Origin: Vibrio coralliilyticus ATCC BAA-450 | GTDB lineage: Bacteria; Pseudomonadota; Gammaproteobacteria; Enterobacterales; Vibrionaceae | NCBI RefSeq assembly: GCF_000176135.1 | Contig: NZ_ACZN01000016.1 | Location: 855,233 to 919,232 of the forward strand | DNA: 64,000 nucleotides | Direction: 5' to 3' | Shown here: positions 15,023 through 24,524 of the stretch, piece by piece | How positions within the stretch are numbered: the first letter of the stretch is position 1 | Layout: every line of letters starts with the position of its first letter | The notes under the pieces: generated by a model | What the model saw: the letters and a program-made list of their open reading frames with translations, nothing else | Database searches by the model: none | What the model was told of the DNA's origin: nothing | Made by a program: the position numbers and the translations under genes

Positions 15023-16396
15023 ATGAAATGGACGTCAACTTTTAAACAATCACTATTGGCTCTTCCCCTAGCATTATCGGTCTCTGTACCGTCTGCTTGG
15101 GCTGAACTCGGCGAGCCTGAACTGGAAGATCTCAAGTTTGGCTTTATCAAGCTCACTGATATGGCACCGCTTGCGGTTGCTTACGAGAAAGGCTTTTTTG
15201 AAGATGAAGGTCTGTATGTCACGTTGGAAGCGCAAGCTAACTGGAAGGTTCTGCTTGACCGTGTCATTGACGGTGAGCTTGACGGTGCGCATATGTTATC
15301 CGGTCAACCTTTGGGGGCAACGATCGGTATTGGAACGCAGGCAGAGGTCATTACAGCGTTCAGCATGGACCTAAATGGAAACGCGATCACGGTCTCTAAT
15401 GATACTTGGGAAGAGATGAAGCCACACATCCCCAAACAGGCTGATGGAAAACCTGTTCACCCAATCAAAGCGGATGCACTCAAACCAGTTGTCGAAAGCT
15501 ACCTTGATGAAGGTAAGCCCTTCAACATGGGGATGGTGTTTCCAGTCTCGACACATAACTACGAACTACGTTACTGGTTAGCTGCAGGCGGGATACACCC
15601 CGGCTACTACGCACCTGAAACGGGTGATAACAGCGGACAGGTCAATGCAGATGTATTGCTGAGCGTAACACCACCACCACAGATGCCAGCAACTATGGAA
15701 GCAGGAACCATTAAAGGTTACTGCGTAGGTGAACCTTGGAATCAACAGGCGGTGTTTAAAGGGATTGGCGCACCAGTGGTTACGGACTATGAAATCTGGA
15801 AAAACAATCCGGAGAAAGTATTCGGCGTGTCGAAGTCATGGGCAGAGAAATACCCAAATACCCACATACGGGTTGTGAAAGCCTTAATTCGAGCGGCACA
15901 TTGGTTGGATGAAAATAACAACGCGAACCGAGACGAAGCAGTCAAACTGCTGGCGAAAAGCGAGTACGTTGGTGCAGATGCGGAAGTGATCGCGAATTCA
16001 ATGACGGGCACGTTTGAATACGAAAAAGGCGACAAGCGAGCTGTGCCGGATTTCAACGTCTTTTTCCGTTACAACGCAACGTATCCTTACTACAGCGACG
16101 CCATTTGGTATCTGACGCAAATGCGCCGCTGGGGTCAAATCTCTCAGGAACAATCAGATGACTGGTACATGGATATCGCGAAAAAAGTCTACCGACCAGA
16201 TATCTACCAGCAAGCAGCCGATGCGCTAATAGAGGACGGTGTTTTGGCAACGAAAGATTTCCCGGATTTCGCTAAGGAAGATGGCTTTCGAGCACCTCAA
16301 ACCCATTTCATCGACAACATTGTTTACGACGGCCGCGAGCCTAATGCCTACCTCAAGAAATTCAGTATTGGTTTGAAAGGTAAAGACAAGGTTTAG
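15023..16396 (+). CDS. nrtA: Nitrate ABC transporter substrate-binding protein
   Basis: A 457-residue periplasmic nitrate/nitrite binding protein of the NrtA/CmpA family. It has a clear Sec signal peptide (residues 1-27, ending SAWA-EL). Family features are [31 protein letters not shown] at the start of the mature domain, [14 protein letters not shown], and the [12 protein letters not shown] block in the second lobe. The ligand is inferred from family and neighbours. It is the first gene of nrtABC-nirBD. An intercistronic hairpin follows it. NasS sensors are relatives of this family without a signal peptide, which this protein has. Confidence 0.92.
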   Translation: MKWTSTFKQSLLALPLALSVSVPSAWAELGEPELEDLKFGFIKLTDMAPLAVAYEKGFFEDEGLYVTLEAQANWKVLLDRVIDGELDGAHMLSGQPLGATIGIGTQAEVITAFSMDLNGNAITVSNDTWEEMKPHIPKQADGKPVHPIKADALKPVVESYLDEGKPFNMGMVFPVSTHNYELRYWLAAGGIHPGYYAPETGDNSGQVNADVLLSVTPPPQMPATMEAGTIKGYCVGEPWNQQAVFKGIGAPVVTDYEIWKNNPEKVFGVSKSWAEKYPNTHIRVVKALIRAAHWLDENNNANRDEAVKLLAKSEYVGADAEVIANSMTGTFEYEKGDKRAVPDFNVFFRYNATYPYYSDAIWYLTQMRRWGQISQEQSDDWYMDIAKKVYRPDIYQQAADALIEDGVLATKDFPDFAKEDGFRAPQTHFIDNIVYDGREPNAYLKKFSIGLKGKDKV

Positions 16397-16404
16397 AGGC
16401 AATG

Positions 16405-16428
16405 AAGGGGAGCAATCTGCTCTCCTTT
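16405..16428 (+). other. Hairpin between nrtA and nrtB
   Basis: A 10-bp stem (AAGGGGAGCA/TGCTCTCCTT, one G-U) has a 3-nt loop followed by three T. A strong hairpin after a binding-protein gene commonly raises its mRNA level over the permease gene, by partial termination or protection from 3' decay. Confidence 0.55.
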
Positions 16429-16458
16429 AAAAGGAATTAAGAAGTAAAAGGAGTAACT

Positions 16459-17427
16459 ATGCCTAGCAATGTCATATCGCTGGTTTCCAGCCCTAAGCTG
16501 GTGGCTAATAAAAGTAAACTGATTCTGTTCCCTCTGATTGGCATTCTGATGTTTCTCATGTTTTGGCACTTAAGCGCCCGTCAGGTCGAAACATCGCTCG
16601 GTACATTACCGGGGCCAGTTCAGACATATCATCAGTTTAGTAATCTGGTTAACGAACATTGGCAAGAGAGAGACAAAGAACAAGCTTTTATTGAACGTCA
16701 GGAAAAGCGCAACGCAGCAAAGTTGGCAAAGAATCCTGAAGCAAAAGTGAAGATAAGGCCTTATACAGGAAAGCCGACATTCTTTGACCAGATCATCACC
16801 AGCCTAATTACGGTGGCAGCCGGATTTTTGTTGGCGACACTGCTTGCCATCCCACTCGGGATAATGCTAGGTCTCAACCAAGGGCTTTATCAAGCATTTA
16901 ACCCCATCATTCAATTACTAAAACCAGTGTCGCCATTGGCTTGGTTACCTATTGTCACCATGGTAGTGAGCGCGACCTATGTGAGTGACGATCCTTTGTT
17001 TGCGAAGTCTTTTATTAACTCACTACTGACGGTTGCTTTGTGTAGCTTATGGCCGACTTTAATTAATACTGCTGTAGGTGTTACGAGTGTCGACAAAGAT
17101 CTGATTAACGTCAGCAAGGTACTGCAGCTCTCTTGGTGGCAGCATATCCGAACCATTGTTCTGCCTTCAGCTATTCCTATGATCTTCACCGGCCTAAGGT
17201 TATCGCTAGGTATTGCATGGATGGTACTCATTGCGGCCGAGATGTTGGCGCAAAACCCTGGGCTAGGGAAATTTGTCTGGGATGAATTTCAAAACGGCAG
17301 TTCAGCATCACTAGGGCGGATTATGGTCGCTGTTATTACGATTGGCTTTATTGGACTAATGCTCGACAGAGGAATGTTGCAGCTTCAGAAATGGCTTTCA
17401 TGGAACAAACAGCAAGCGTTGCGATAA
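16459..17427 (+). CDS. nrtB: Nitrate ABC transporter permease
   Basis: A 322-residue inner-membrane permease of the BPD-type family, with about six membrane segments (first at residues 20-40, the rest after 105). The EAA loop that contacts the ATPase is seen as LINVSKVLQLSWWQHIRTIVLPSA... near residues 215-240. A charged stretch of about 50 residues between the first segment and the core (RDKEQAFIERQEKRNAAKLAKNPEAK...) is longer than in typical SsuC/TauC permeases and is characteristic of NrtB proteins. It has an AAAGGAG site and is followed by the ATPase gene within 10 bases. Confidence 0.9.
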   Translation: MPSNVISLVSSPKLVANKSKLILFPLIGILMFLMFWHLSARQVETSLGTLPGPVQTYHQFSNLVNEHWQERDKEQAFIERQEKRNAAKLAKNPEAKVKIRPYTGKPTFFDQIITSLITVAAGFLLATLLAIPLGIMLGLNQGLYQAFNPIIQLLKPVSPLAWLPIVTMVVSATYVSDDPLFAKSFINSLLTVALCSLWPTLINTAVGVTSVDKDLINVSKVLQLSWWQHIRTIVLPSAIPMIFTGLRLSLGIAWMVLIAAEMLAQNPGLGKFVWDEFQNGSSASLGRIMVAVITIGFIGLMLDRGMLQLQKWLSWNKQQALR

Positions 17428-17436
17428 AAGGAATTA

Positions 17437-18282
17437 ATGATGTCAAAACCACTATTAGATTTGACGCAACTTGGAATGCGATTCCCGACACCCAATGGTG
17501 AGTTTATCGCGCTGAAAAACGTCAACCTCCAAATTAATAAAGGCGAATTTGTGTCGCTGATTGGCCACTCTGGCTGTGGTAAATCAACGGTCCTCAACCT
17601 TGTCGCAGGGCTACATCTACCCACTGATGGTGGCGTGATTGTCGATAGCCGTGAAGTGAGCGGGCCAGGGCCTGATAGGGCTGTTGTGTTCCAGAATCAC
17701 TCCTTACTCCCTTGGCTAACGGTATATCAAAACGTTGAGCTGGCGGTAAAGCAGGTGGCGGGTGGTAAAGGTAAGCACTGGATTCGCGAGCAAGTTGAGC
17801 ACTACCTTGACCTGATTCAGATGACTCAAGCTGCAGATAAAAAACCGGATGAAATCTCTGGAGGGATGAAACAACGTGTTGGGATCGCTAGAGCACTGGC
17901 ACTCAAGCCAAAAGTCTTGCTTATGGATGAGCCGTTTGGTGCGTTGGATGCACTAACACGCGCACGCCTTCAGGACTCATTAATGAGTATTCAGGCGGAG
18001 CTAAACAATACCGTGATCATGATTACTCACGATGTCGATGAAGCTGTGCTGCTTTCAGACAAGATAGTCATGATGACCAACGGGCCCGCGGCAACCATTG
18101 GTGAAGTTCTGGAAATTGAACTTCCTCGCCCACGAAATCGCGTGGAACTCGCTGAAAACCCTGTTTATCAGCGCTATCGTCAATCTGTTTTGAAATTCCT
18201 GTACGAAAAACAATCGAAACAAGAGTCACCAGCAGATAAGAAAAAAGTAAACAGCAAACCTGCACCTGCGAAGACAGCATAA
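17437..18282 (+). CDS. nrtC: Nitrate ABC transporter ATPase
   Basis: A 281-residue ATPase that drives NrtB. Walker A is GHSGCGKST (near residue 42), the signature is ISGGMKQRVGIARAL, Walker B is VLLMDEPFGALDA, and the switch His is in MITHDVDEA. It is a single ATPase without the NrtA-like C-terminal domain of cyanobacterial NrtC, so it could equally be called NrtD. The C-terminal tail is Lys/Ala/Pro-rich (about 30 residues). Two adjacent ATGs (17437 and 17440) are possible starts; the second has better spacing from AGGA. Confidence 0.9.
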   Translation: MMSKPLLDLTQLGMRFPTPNGEFIALKNVNLQINKGEFVSLIGHSGCGKSTVLNLVAGLHLPTDGGVIVDSREVSGPGPDRAVVFQNHSLLPWLTVYQNVELAVKQVAGGKGKHWIREQVEHYLDLIQMTQAADKKPDEISGGMKQRVGIARALALKPKVLLMDEPFGALDALTRARLQDSLMSIQAELNNTVIMITHDVDEAVLLSDKIVMMTNGPAATIGEVLEIELPRPRNRVELAENPVYQRYRQSVLKFLYEKQSKQESPADKKKVNSKPAPAKTA

Positions 18283-18292
18283 GGAAGTGAGT

Positions 18293-20776
18293 ATGGAACA
18301 TGTAGTGATTGTCGGTAATGGCATGGTCGGCCACCACCTTGTCGCACAGCTCGTCGAGCGTGGGGCGCATTTGGAAAAGAAGATCACCGTGATTGGTGAA
18401 GAGAGGTTTATAGCCTACGACCGAGTTCAATTGTCGTCTTTGTTTTCGGGAAAGTCTCATCAGGATCTAATGCTGAGTAGTGAGGAGTGGTATCAGAGAC
18501 ACGGGATTGAGTTGGTTTTGGGTAGTCAGGTGACTTCTATCGATAAGCAGGCTAAACGTATCGTACTGGATGGCGAAGATATTCTTGGCTACGACCAGTT
18601 GGTGCTTGCGACAGGTTCGTATCCTTTTGTTCCACCAATTGAAGGCAAAGACAGAGAAGACATCTTTGTTTATCGTACCTTGGAAGATCTTTCTCAGATC
18701 AAACAAGCGTGCCAAGGGGCGAAAACAGGTGCAGTTATTGGCGGTGGATTGCTAGGTCTGGAAGCCGCAAATGCGCTAAAACTGCTTGGAGTTAAGACCC
18801 ACGTTGTGGAATTTGCACCACGCTTGATGCCAGTCCAGCTCGATGACGGAGCGGGCACCGTGCTAAAAGAAAAAATCGAAGCCATGGGGCTGAGCGTTCA
18901 CAACTCAATGATCACAGAAAAGATCTGCGATGGCGAAACCGCTCGGCATCGTTTGGTGTTCAAAGATGCTGAACCATTGGAAGTGGATGTCATTGTGTTT
19001 TCCGCAGGCATACGGCCACAAGACGCACTTGGTCGGGAAGCTGGGCTCACATTGGGGGAGCGAGGTGGCATTGTGATTGATGATGAATGTCAGACAAGCG
19101 ACGCAAGCATCTACGCCATTGGCGAGTGTGCATTGTGGCAACAAAAGATTTATGGGCTGGTTGCCCCCGGATACGCCATGGCGCGGGTAGTGGCAGACAA
19201 GCTCACAGCACGAGAAACGACAGGATTTACGGGCGCTGACATGAGCACCAAGCTCAAACTGCTTGGTGTCGATGTGGCGTCGATTGGTGATGCTCATAAG
19301 ACGACGGAAGGCGCACAGGAGATGATCCTGCAAGACACGGTGTCCGGTGTTTACAAAAAGCTAGTTGTCGATGAAACGGGTAAATTTTTGCTCGGGGCTA
19401 TCTTGGTGGGTGACAACTCAGACTACGATGCGCTACTGCAATGCTATCTCAATCAAACTGAACTCCCTGATCACGCTGCCAACCTCCTGTTTGATACCAG
19501 TATGCTGCAAGGAGAAATGAACGATACAGCGATCATATGTTCCTGCCACAACGTTTCCAAAGGCGATCTAGTGTCAGCCATTCAGGCTGGTGCACATGAT
19601 TTAGATACTCTGAAAACTCAAACCAAGGCAGGGACAGGCTGTGGTGGCTGTAGCAATATGGTTAAGACAGTACTGGATGCTGAGCTGATGGCGATGGGTG
19701 TTGAAGTCAATAACCATGTCTGCGAACACTTTGAAATGTCTCGACAAGAGATGTTTCATATTTGTCAGGTCGAGCAAATCAAAGACTTTGACACTTTATT
19801 GAGAAAGCATGGCAAAGGCTTAGGATGTGATCTGTGCAAACCAACCGCAGCATCAGTCTTTGCCTCGCTCTGGAACGAACACATAATGGAGCCTCAACAC
19901 AGTGCGCTTCAAGACTCGAATGACGCTTTCATGGCAAACCTACAGAAAGACGGCTCATATTCGGTCGTCCCTCGGGTTGCGGGTGGTGAGATTACACCGG
20001 AGAAGCTCATTGTACTGGGTGAAGTTGCGCAGAAGTTCGATTTGTACACCAAGATCACTGGCGGTCAACGAGTCGACCTTTTTGGTGCACAAGTGGAGCA
20101 GCTACCGGAGATCTGGCAAACACTGATCGATGCAGGCTTTGAAACGGGTCACGCCTATGGGAAGTCACTTCGCACAGTAAAATCTTGTGTAGGATCAACA
20201 TGGTGTCGCTATGGCGTTGATGACTCTGTAGGGTTAGCTATCGAATTGGAGAACCGATACAAAGGCTTGCGAGCGCCACATAAGATCAAGTTCGCAGTTT
20301 CAGGGTGTACGCGAGAATGTGCAGAAGCGCAAAGCAAAGACATTGGCGTTATCGCTACAGAAAAAGGTTGGAACCTTTATGTGTGTGGTAATGGGGGGAT
20401 GCGCCCAAGACATGCTGATATATTGGCTTCAGACCTGACTAAAGAGCAGTTAGTACAACTCATTGATCGGGTGCTGATGTTTTATGTCAGTACTGCTGAC
20501 CGATTACAACGAACCTCAGTGTGGATGGAAAACCTTGAAGGTGGCCTTGAGTATCTGAAACAAGTGGTAATCGAGGACTCATTAGGCTTGTGTGACTCAC
20601 TCGAAAGCCAAATGCAGCATATTGTCGAAACCTACCAATGTGAGTGGAAGAGTACACTGGAAAATCCGGATAAGCTCAGCAAGTTCCGTCCGTTCATCAA
20701 TGATGATTCTACGAGCCAAGCGCTCCCTTACCAGCGAATCAGAGGACAGCGAATTCCAGTTAAGGAGGAGCTATGA
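18293..20776 (+). CDS. nirB: Nitrite reductase [NAD(P)H] large subunit
   Basis: An 827-residue siroheme enzyme that reduces nitrite to ammonium with NAD(P)H in the cytoplasm. The order is an FAD/NAD-binding oxidoreductase (VVIVGNGMVGHH at the start, AVIGGGLLGLEAAN near 147), two BFD-like [2Fe-2S] segments (CSCHNVSKG...CGGC near 415-450 and VCEHFEMSRQE...GCDLC near 480-525), then the sulfite/nitrite reductase domains with the siroheme-[4Fe-4S] cysteines in SCVGSTWCRYG and SGCTRECAEA (about 635-680). A GTG at 18287 is in frame, but AAGGA (18281-18285) is seven bases before the ATG at 18293, which is chosen. It overlaps nirD by four bases. Confidence 0.95.
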   Translation: MEHVVIVGNGMVGHHLVAQLVERGAHLEKKITVIGEERFIAYDRVQLSSLFSGKSHQDLMLSSEEWYQRHGIELVLGSQVTSIDKQAKRIVLDGEDILGYDQLVLATGSYPFVPPIEGKDREDIFVYRTLEDLSQIKQACQGAKTGAVIGGGLLGLEAANALKLLGVKTHVVEFAPRLMPVQLDDGAGTVLKEKIEAMGLSVHNSMITEKICDGETARHRLVFKDAEPLEVDVIVFSAGIRPQDALGREAGLTLGERGGIVIDDECQTSDASIYAIGECALWQQKIYGLVAPGYAMARVVADKLTARETTGFTGADMSTKLKLLGVDVASIGDAHKTTEGAQEMILQDTVSGVYKKLVVDETGKFLLGAILVGDNSDYDALLQCYLNQTELPDHAANLLFDTSMLQGEMNDTAIICSCHNVSKGDLVSAIQAGAHDLDTLKTQTKAGTGCGGCSNMVKTVLDAELMAMGVEVNNHVCEHFEMSRQEMFHICQVEQIKDFDTLLRKHGKGLGCDLCKPTAASVFASLWNEHIMEPQHSALQDSNDAFMANLQKDGSYSVVPRVAGGEITPEKLIVLGEVAQKFDLYTKITGGQRVDLFGAQVEQLPEIWQTLIDAGFETGHAYGKSLRTVKSCVGSTWCRYGVDDSVGLAIELENRYKGLRAPHKIKFAVSGCTRECAEAQSKDIGVIATEKGWNLYVCGNGGMRPRHADILASDLTKEQLVQLIDRVLMFYVSTADRLQRTSVWMENLEGGLEYLKQVVIEDSLGLCDSLESQMQHIVETYQCEWKSTLENPDKLSKFRPFINDDSTSQALPYQRIRGQRIPVKEEL

Positions 20777-21099
20777 TTACCGAACAGAAACTAAAAATAT
20801 GCCGATTGGATGACCTAGTACCCTACGAAGGTAGGGCTGCATTAATTGATGGCGAACAAGTGGCGCTTTTCCGAATTCCTGATAAAGGCGTTTTTGCGAT
20901 ACAAAACTGGGACCCGATAGGTAAGGCTTACGTCATGAATCGAGGCATAGTCGGTGATGTTAAAGGAGAGCTGTGTGTGGCTTCTCCCCTTTATAAGCAG
21001 CATTTCAGCCTAAAAACAGGTGAATGTATTGAACAACCAGACGTAAAGATTAAATGTTGGCCGGTGGAAGTTGACGAAGGAGCTGTGGTTTTATTTTAG
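20773..21099 (+). CDS. nirD: Nitrite reductase small subunit
   Basis: A 108-residue Rieske-fold partner of NirB. The Rieske cluster ligands (CxH and CxxH) are absent, as is usual for NirD of the E. coli type; only the fold pattern (VALFRIPDKGVFAIQNWDPIG...LCVASPLYKQHFSLKTGEC) remains. Its ATG overlaps the nirB stop (ATGA) and it is the last gene of the nitrate island. Confidence 0.93.
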   Translation: MITEQKLKICRLDDLVPYEGRAALIDGEQVALFRIPDKGVFAIQNWDPIGKAYVMNRGIVGDVKGELCVASPLYKQHFSLKTGECIEQPDVKIKCWPVEVDEGAVVLF

Positions 21100-21537
21100 C
21101 TAAGCAGAGCAGGGGCTCGGCCTCTGCTCCATTTCATATTGGCGCATCGGCATTAAGTCAATGGTCTGCTTGATGTTTTCCCAATCCGTTTCTTTGCCCC
21201 AACGCAACTTTTCTGAACCGTCTTTGCCAATCAATACTGCAGTATGTGTACCCGGCTCAACATCATAGACTCTGAACATACTTAGCAAGTTAAACTCGTT
21301 CTTAACCCAAGATGGAATGGTAAACCCATCTTGAGTAACGACTAAAGTAATAACGTCGCGGTCGGATAGTTCGCATTCATTGATTAGGGTCTCAAGCAAA
21401 AACTGCTTCACATGTTCGTCGTTGGTTGGCGCAAAGTAAATTACGCTTCTGTGGGCCCATTTCGGTGAGTAGGCGGGGTAACTCCACGCAAGTCCAATAC
21501 TCTGAATAAGCAATAGAGTGATAATCAAACAGCGCAT
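21100..21537 (-). CDS. Exported DUF4174-type protein
   Basis: A 145-residue protein with a signal peptide (MRCLIITLLLIQSIGLAWS). The mature part resembles the DUF4174 thioredoxin-like family: SVIYFAPTNDEHVKQFLLETL, and near the end TAVLIGKDGSEKLRWG. No CxxC redox motif is present. The function is unknown. An in-frame ATG exists 42 bases further upstream, but GGAGG lies six bases before the ATG at 21537, so this start is chosen. It is convergent with nirD with no gap. Confidence 0.7.
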   Translation of the reverse strand: MRCLIITLLLIQSIGLAWSYPAYSPKWAHRSVIYFAPTNDEHVKQFLLETLINECELSDRDVITLVVTQDGFTIPSWVKNEFNLLSMFRVYDVEPGTHTAVLIGKDGSEKLRWGKETDWENIKQTIDLMPMRQYEMEQRPSPCSA

Positions 21538-21645
21538 AGTTGGCCTCCGTGAAACAAGAGTTGAGCTTCTAAACCTCAATCACTTTCTACGTTAAGTGTA
21601 GGTGGTAAGCTCACCATTTACCTGAGTAATATGTAAGTAACTGAT

Positions 21646-22161
21646 ATGGAAAACCTAGAAACTGACCGTTTGAAACTGCGCTTACCAACCGAGGGGGATG
21701 CAGTCTTTATTCAGTCACTCTACAACACGGAAGGCTTCCTTCGCTTTGTGGGTGACAAACACATTAGAAGCCGCGGCGATGCTGTCGAATATATTCGTAA
21801 CAATATGCTTGCGATGAGAGAGGCGAAAAGTGTTTGCTTGCTTGTCGTTGAAAGTAAATCAGACAGTAAACAGCTCGGTGTTTGTGGTTTGATTAAGCGC
21901 GACGAGCTGGATGCCTATGACATTGGTTATGGTTTTATGCCAGATTCATTTGGTCAGGGCTATGGCTTAGAAGCTGGACAAGCGGTTGTAGAGTACGCAA
22001 GACAACGCAGCGATATTGAAGAATTAGTAGCGATAACATCTTCGGACAATGAAGCCAGCAAAAGTCTGCTAAATCGACTCGGCTTTACCTATGTCAAAGT
22101 CCAAGGCCAAATAAGCGATAAAATTGACTTACTTTTATATCAATTGTCATTCGCAGATTAA
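21646..22161 (+). CDS. GNAT-family N-acetyltransferase
   Basis: A 171-residue acetyltransferase of the RimJ/RimL-like GNAT group that transfers acetyl from acetyl-CoA to an amine; the substrate is not predictable. It begins with the typical LETDRLKLRLPTEGDAVFI and contains an acetyl-CoA loop region, IGYGFMPDSFGQGYGLEAGQAVVEYA (about 104-130), and the late SLLNRLGFTYV motif. The ribosome site is weak. Its last base is the first base of the next gene's ATG. Confidence 0.85.
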   Translation: MENLETDRLKLRLPTEGDAVFIQSLYNTEGFLRFVGDKHIRSRGDAVEYIRNNMLAMREAKSVCLLVVESKSDSKQLGVCGLIKRDELDAYDIGYGFMPDSFGQGYGLEAGQAVVEYARQRSDIEELVAITSSDNEASKSLLNRLGFTYVKVQGQISDKIDLLLYQLSFAD

Positions 22162-22553
22162 TGAAGTTTACCCATTCGGATGTATTACAAGGCAAGTTAC
22201 TGACAGAGTTTAAGACGGTCAGTGCGATGATTGCGATTTATTGTCGCGATCACCATGGATTGCCAGACGGTTGTTTGTGTCACTCGTGCCTAGAGCTGAA
22301 AGACTACGCTGAGGCGAGGCTTGATCGCTGCCAGTATGGTCAAGACAAGCCCACCTGCAATAAGTGTCCGATTCATTGCTATAAGCCTGAACCTAAAGAA
22401 CAAATGCGCCAAGTTATGCGCTATGCCGGGCCGCGCATGTTGTTATCTCATCCTATTCTTGCGATTCGTCATTTGATTCACGAGCGCAGAGCAGTGCCCG
22501 AAAAGCCGGCTAGAGGGGCGTCTAACCGGCATAAAAGGAAAAGAAGTGATTGA
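22161..22553 (+). CDS. ygbA: Nitrous oxide-stimulated promoter family protein (YgbA-like)
   Basis: A 130-residue cytoplasmic protein of the YgbA_NO family. E. coli ygbA is part of the NsrR nitric-oxide regulon. The Cys-rich core is the support: CLCHSC (about 39-44) and CQYGQDKPTCNKCPIHCYKP (about 57-76), which could bind a metal. The C-terminus is basic. It overlaps the GNAT gene by one base. Its presence just after a nitrate/nitrite reduction island fits nitrosative stress, but there is no direct evidence of NsrR control here. Confidence 0.85.
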   Translation: MKFTHSDVLQGKLLTEFKTVSAMIAIYCRDHHGLPDGCLCHSCLELKDYAEARLDRCQYGQDKPTCNKCPIHCYKPEPKEQMRQVMRYAGPRMLLSHPILAIRHLIHERRAVPEKPARGASNRHKRKRSD

Positions 22554-22554
22554 A

Positions 22555-23715
22555 TTATTCACCAGCGACAGCTTGGTGTTTTGTCTTGATGCTAGCAACA
22601 AGCATATATAGGCAAGTTGCCAGCAGTATCGCAAACAGGTAGCCCATCAATCCATGATCTCCAGACATGTACCAATCCGCAATGATTGGCCCGAAAACAG
22701 ACCCCAAACTATAGCTGAACAGCATGACTTGTGTTGCTGAAACAATATACTCTGACTCCAATTTATCGCAGCCTAGATTGATTGCGATGGGGTACAGAGC
22801 AAAAGCAGCGACGCCTAGCAAGAATATTCCGACCGCTAAAACTCTGATGTTTTCGTCTAGTACAATCAGGCTAATGGCCGCTGCGCCAAGTAAGCAGAAG
22901 AAAGCCATCAATAAAGTTCGACCAAAGTACTTTGACATCCATGGCACAATCGGTTGAACTGCCATGCCACCAAGAATGACAAGAGCCATCAATCCACCTA
23001 AGTCATCATGATCAATACCTTGCTGCGCGAGTTCCAATGGCATTAATCCGTAAATAGCGCCAAGAATCAGGCCAGAAACAATGCAACCAATAATCGCGGC
23101 ATGGCTTAATCTAGTGATCTGCTTGAACGATAGATTGGTCGTATGTGCAGACTCTGGTTGATCGGTTTCTCCAAACAGCAATACCACGATAGCGAGTAGC
23201 AGCAGAGTCAAGATGGCAATAAAAGGCACGCCACCGTTAACCCCCAATACACCAATTCCTAATTGGCCAACCGCACTGCCACCGTAAAGTGCCGCCATAT
23301 AGAGACCAAGACGTTTTGCTCTGGCTGCTTCATCACCATGTAGCAACCATGACTCGACAATAACGAATACGCCAGCGACAGAGATACCTGCCAAAAAGCG
23401 TGCACACATCCATGCTAATGAGTTGGTAAATACTGGCAACGCGAAAATTGTCGCGATGAAAAGACTTAAACAAAGAACAAATGCGTTCTTATGACCTAAT
23501 CGAGTGACTAACGGTTCAATCGCAATCGCACCAACTAAAAGACCTGCATAGAAAACACTGGCTAGCCAACTGGCCAACGAGCTGTCCAGCCCGTAATCCG
23601 GTAGCATAAGTGGGATCAAGCTCATTAAGTAGCCTGATGCTACCGCATAAAGAGCCAGCGCGATAACAGGTACTGAGATGCGAGCTTTTGGTGCAGGAGC
23701 AAGGATGTTTTCCAA
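22555..23715 (-). CDS. MFS transporter (YcaD-like)
   Basis: A 386-residue inner-membrane protein with 12 predicted hydrophobic segments. It has an MFS-type loop 2-3 region (VTRLGHKNAFVLCLSL, after GLLVGAIAIEPL) and a repeated half (GGMAVQPIVPWMSKYFGRTLLMAF). The pattern is closest to the YcaD group of putative transporters. The substrate is unknown. It ends two bases after the convergent ygbA-like gene stops. Its promoter must lie in 23716-23860. Confidence 0.8.
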   Translation of the reverse strand: MENILAPAPKARISVPVIALALYAVASGYLMSLIPLMLPDYGLDSSLASWLASVFYAGLLVGAIAIEPLVTRLGHKNAFVLCLSLFIATIFALPVFTNSLAWMCARFLAGISVAGVFVIVESWLLHGDEAARAKRLGLYMAALYGGSAVGQLGIGVLGVNGGVPFIAILTLLLLAIVVLLFGETDQPESAHTTNLSFKQITRLSHAAIIGCIVSGLILGAIYGLMPLELAQQGIDHDDLGGLMALVILGGMAVQPIVPWMSKYFGRTLLMAFFCLLGAAAISLIVLDENIRVLAVGIFLLGVAAFALYPIAINLGCDKLESEYIVSATQVMLFSYSLGSVFGPIIADWYMSGDHGLMGYLFAILLATCLYMLVASIKTKHQAVAGE

Positions 23716-23860
23716 CGTCGTAGCCTCTTGAGTTAGTTAATAAAATGGAACGTCTTTTGGCGCGACTATGGAGCGATTTTTATATTTGGTAAAACGAATA
23801 ATTTTAGTCGTGTCGATAAAAATCATTTTTCGACACAAGTTTTCGCTATAGATAAAAGAA

Positions 23861-23894
23861 AAGGCCGCTAGCGATGAATGCTAGCGGCCTTTTA
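23861..23894 (-). terminator. Bidirectional-looking terminator after trxC
   Basis: A 12-bp perfect stem (AAGGCCGCTAGC/GCTAGCGGCCTT) with a 7-nt loop. On the minus strand it is followed by a T-rich run, serving trxC. Confidence 0.85.
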
Positions 23895-23915
23895 GAGCGG
23901 AAATTTTTGTTTCTG

Positions 23916-24349
23916 CTACTTAGTTAAAGCTTCATTAAGCCACTGATCAAATTGGCCTTTAGGTAGAGCTCCGTTGACAACATCAACTCTTTTGCCATCT
24001 TTGAATACCATGACAGTAGGAATGCTTCTAATTTGGTACTTAGCTGCAAGGTTTTGCTGGCTTTCCGTGTCTATTTTTACAAATCGAACATTATTTACTC
24101 GCTCTTTGGCGACATCAGAAATACAGGTGCGAAACCGACACATGGGTTACACCATGGCGCCCAAAAGTCAACGACGACGGGTTGGTTGCTGTTCAAAATA
24201 GCATCAAAGTTGAGTTCGGTTCCTTCAACCGGCGCACCGTCCAGTAAATCCGATTGGCATTTACCGCATTTCGGGCTTTCAGATACTCGTTCATTAGGAA
24301 CACGATTTACGCCAGAGCAAGAAGGGCAACGTGTGTTGAATGTAGACAT
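23916..24349 (-). pseudogene. trxC: Thioredoxin 2, frameshifted
   Basis: A TrxC-type thioredoxin whose frame is broken once. The N-terminal part has the zinc-binding Cys pairs (CPSC near residue 8 and CGKC near 28) and the active site WCNPC; the C-terminal part ([19 protein letters not shown]... IRSIPTVMVFKDG) continues in another frame. The total length is 434 bases, one short of 144 codons plus stop. The expected join is APVFSDVA, with TTTTCT where the minus strand has TTTCT (AAA at 24119-24121 on the plus strand), so one A/T is missing. The active-site loop is CNPC rather than the CGPC of E. coli TrxC. This may be a true pseudogene or a homopolymer error in the assembly. Confidence 0.85.
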
Positions 24350-24524
24350 GACTTTTCTCTTGTTTGTGTTTTTCTACGCAAGTGTGACGTCTATTTTACC
24401 AATTAGGTGACACCACAGATAATCGCTAGTTATACTCTGAAAATAGTATTTACCCAAGAGTTCTATCAGTCTTACTGAACAGATCGAATGGGCCGCTAAC
24501 TCAAATAAGAATAAAAGGCTTCGA

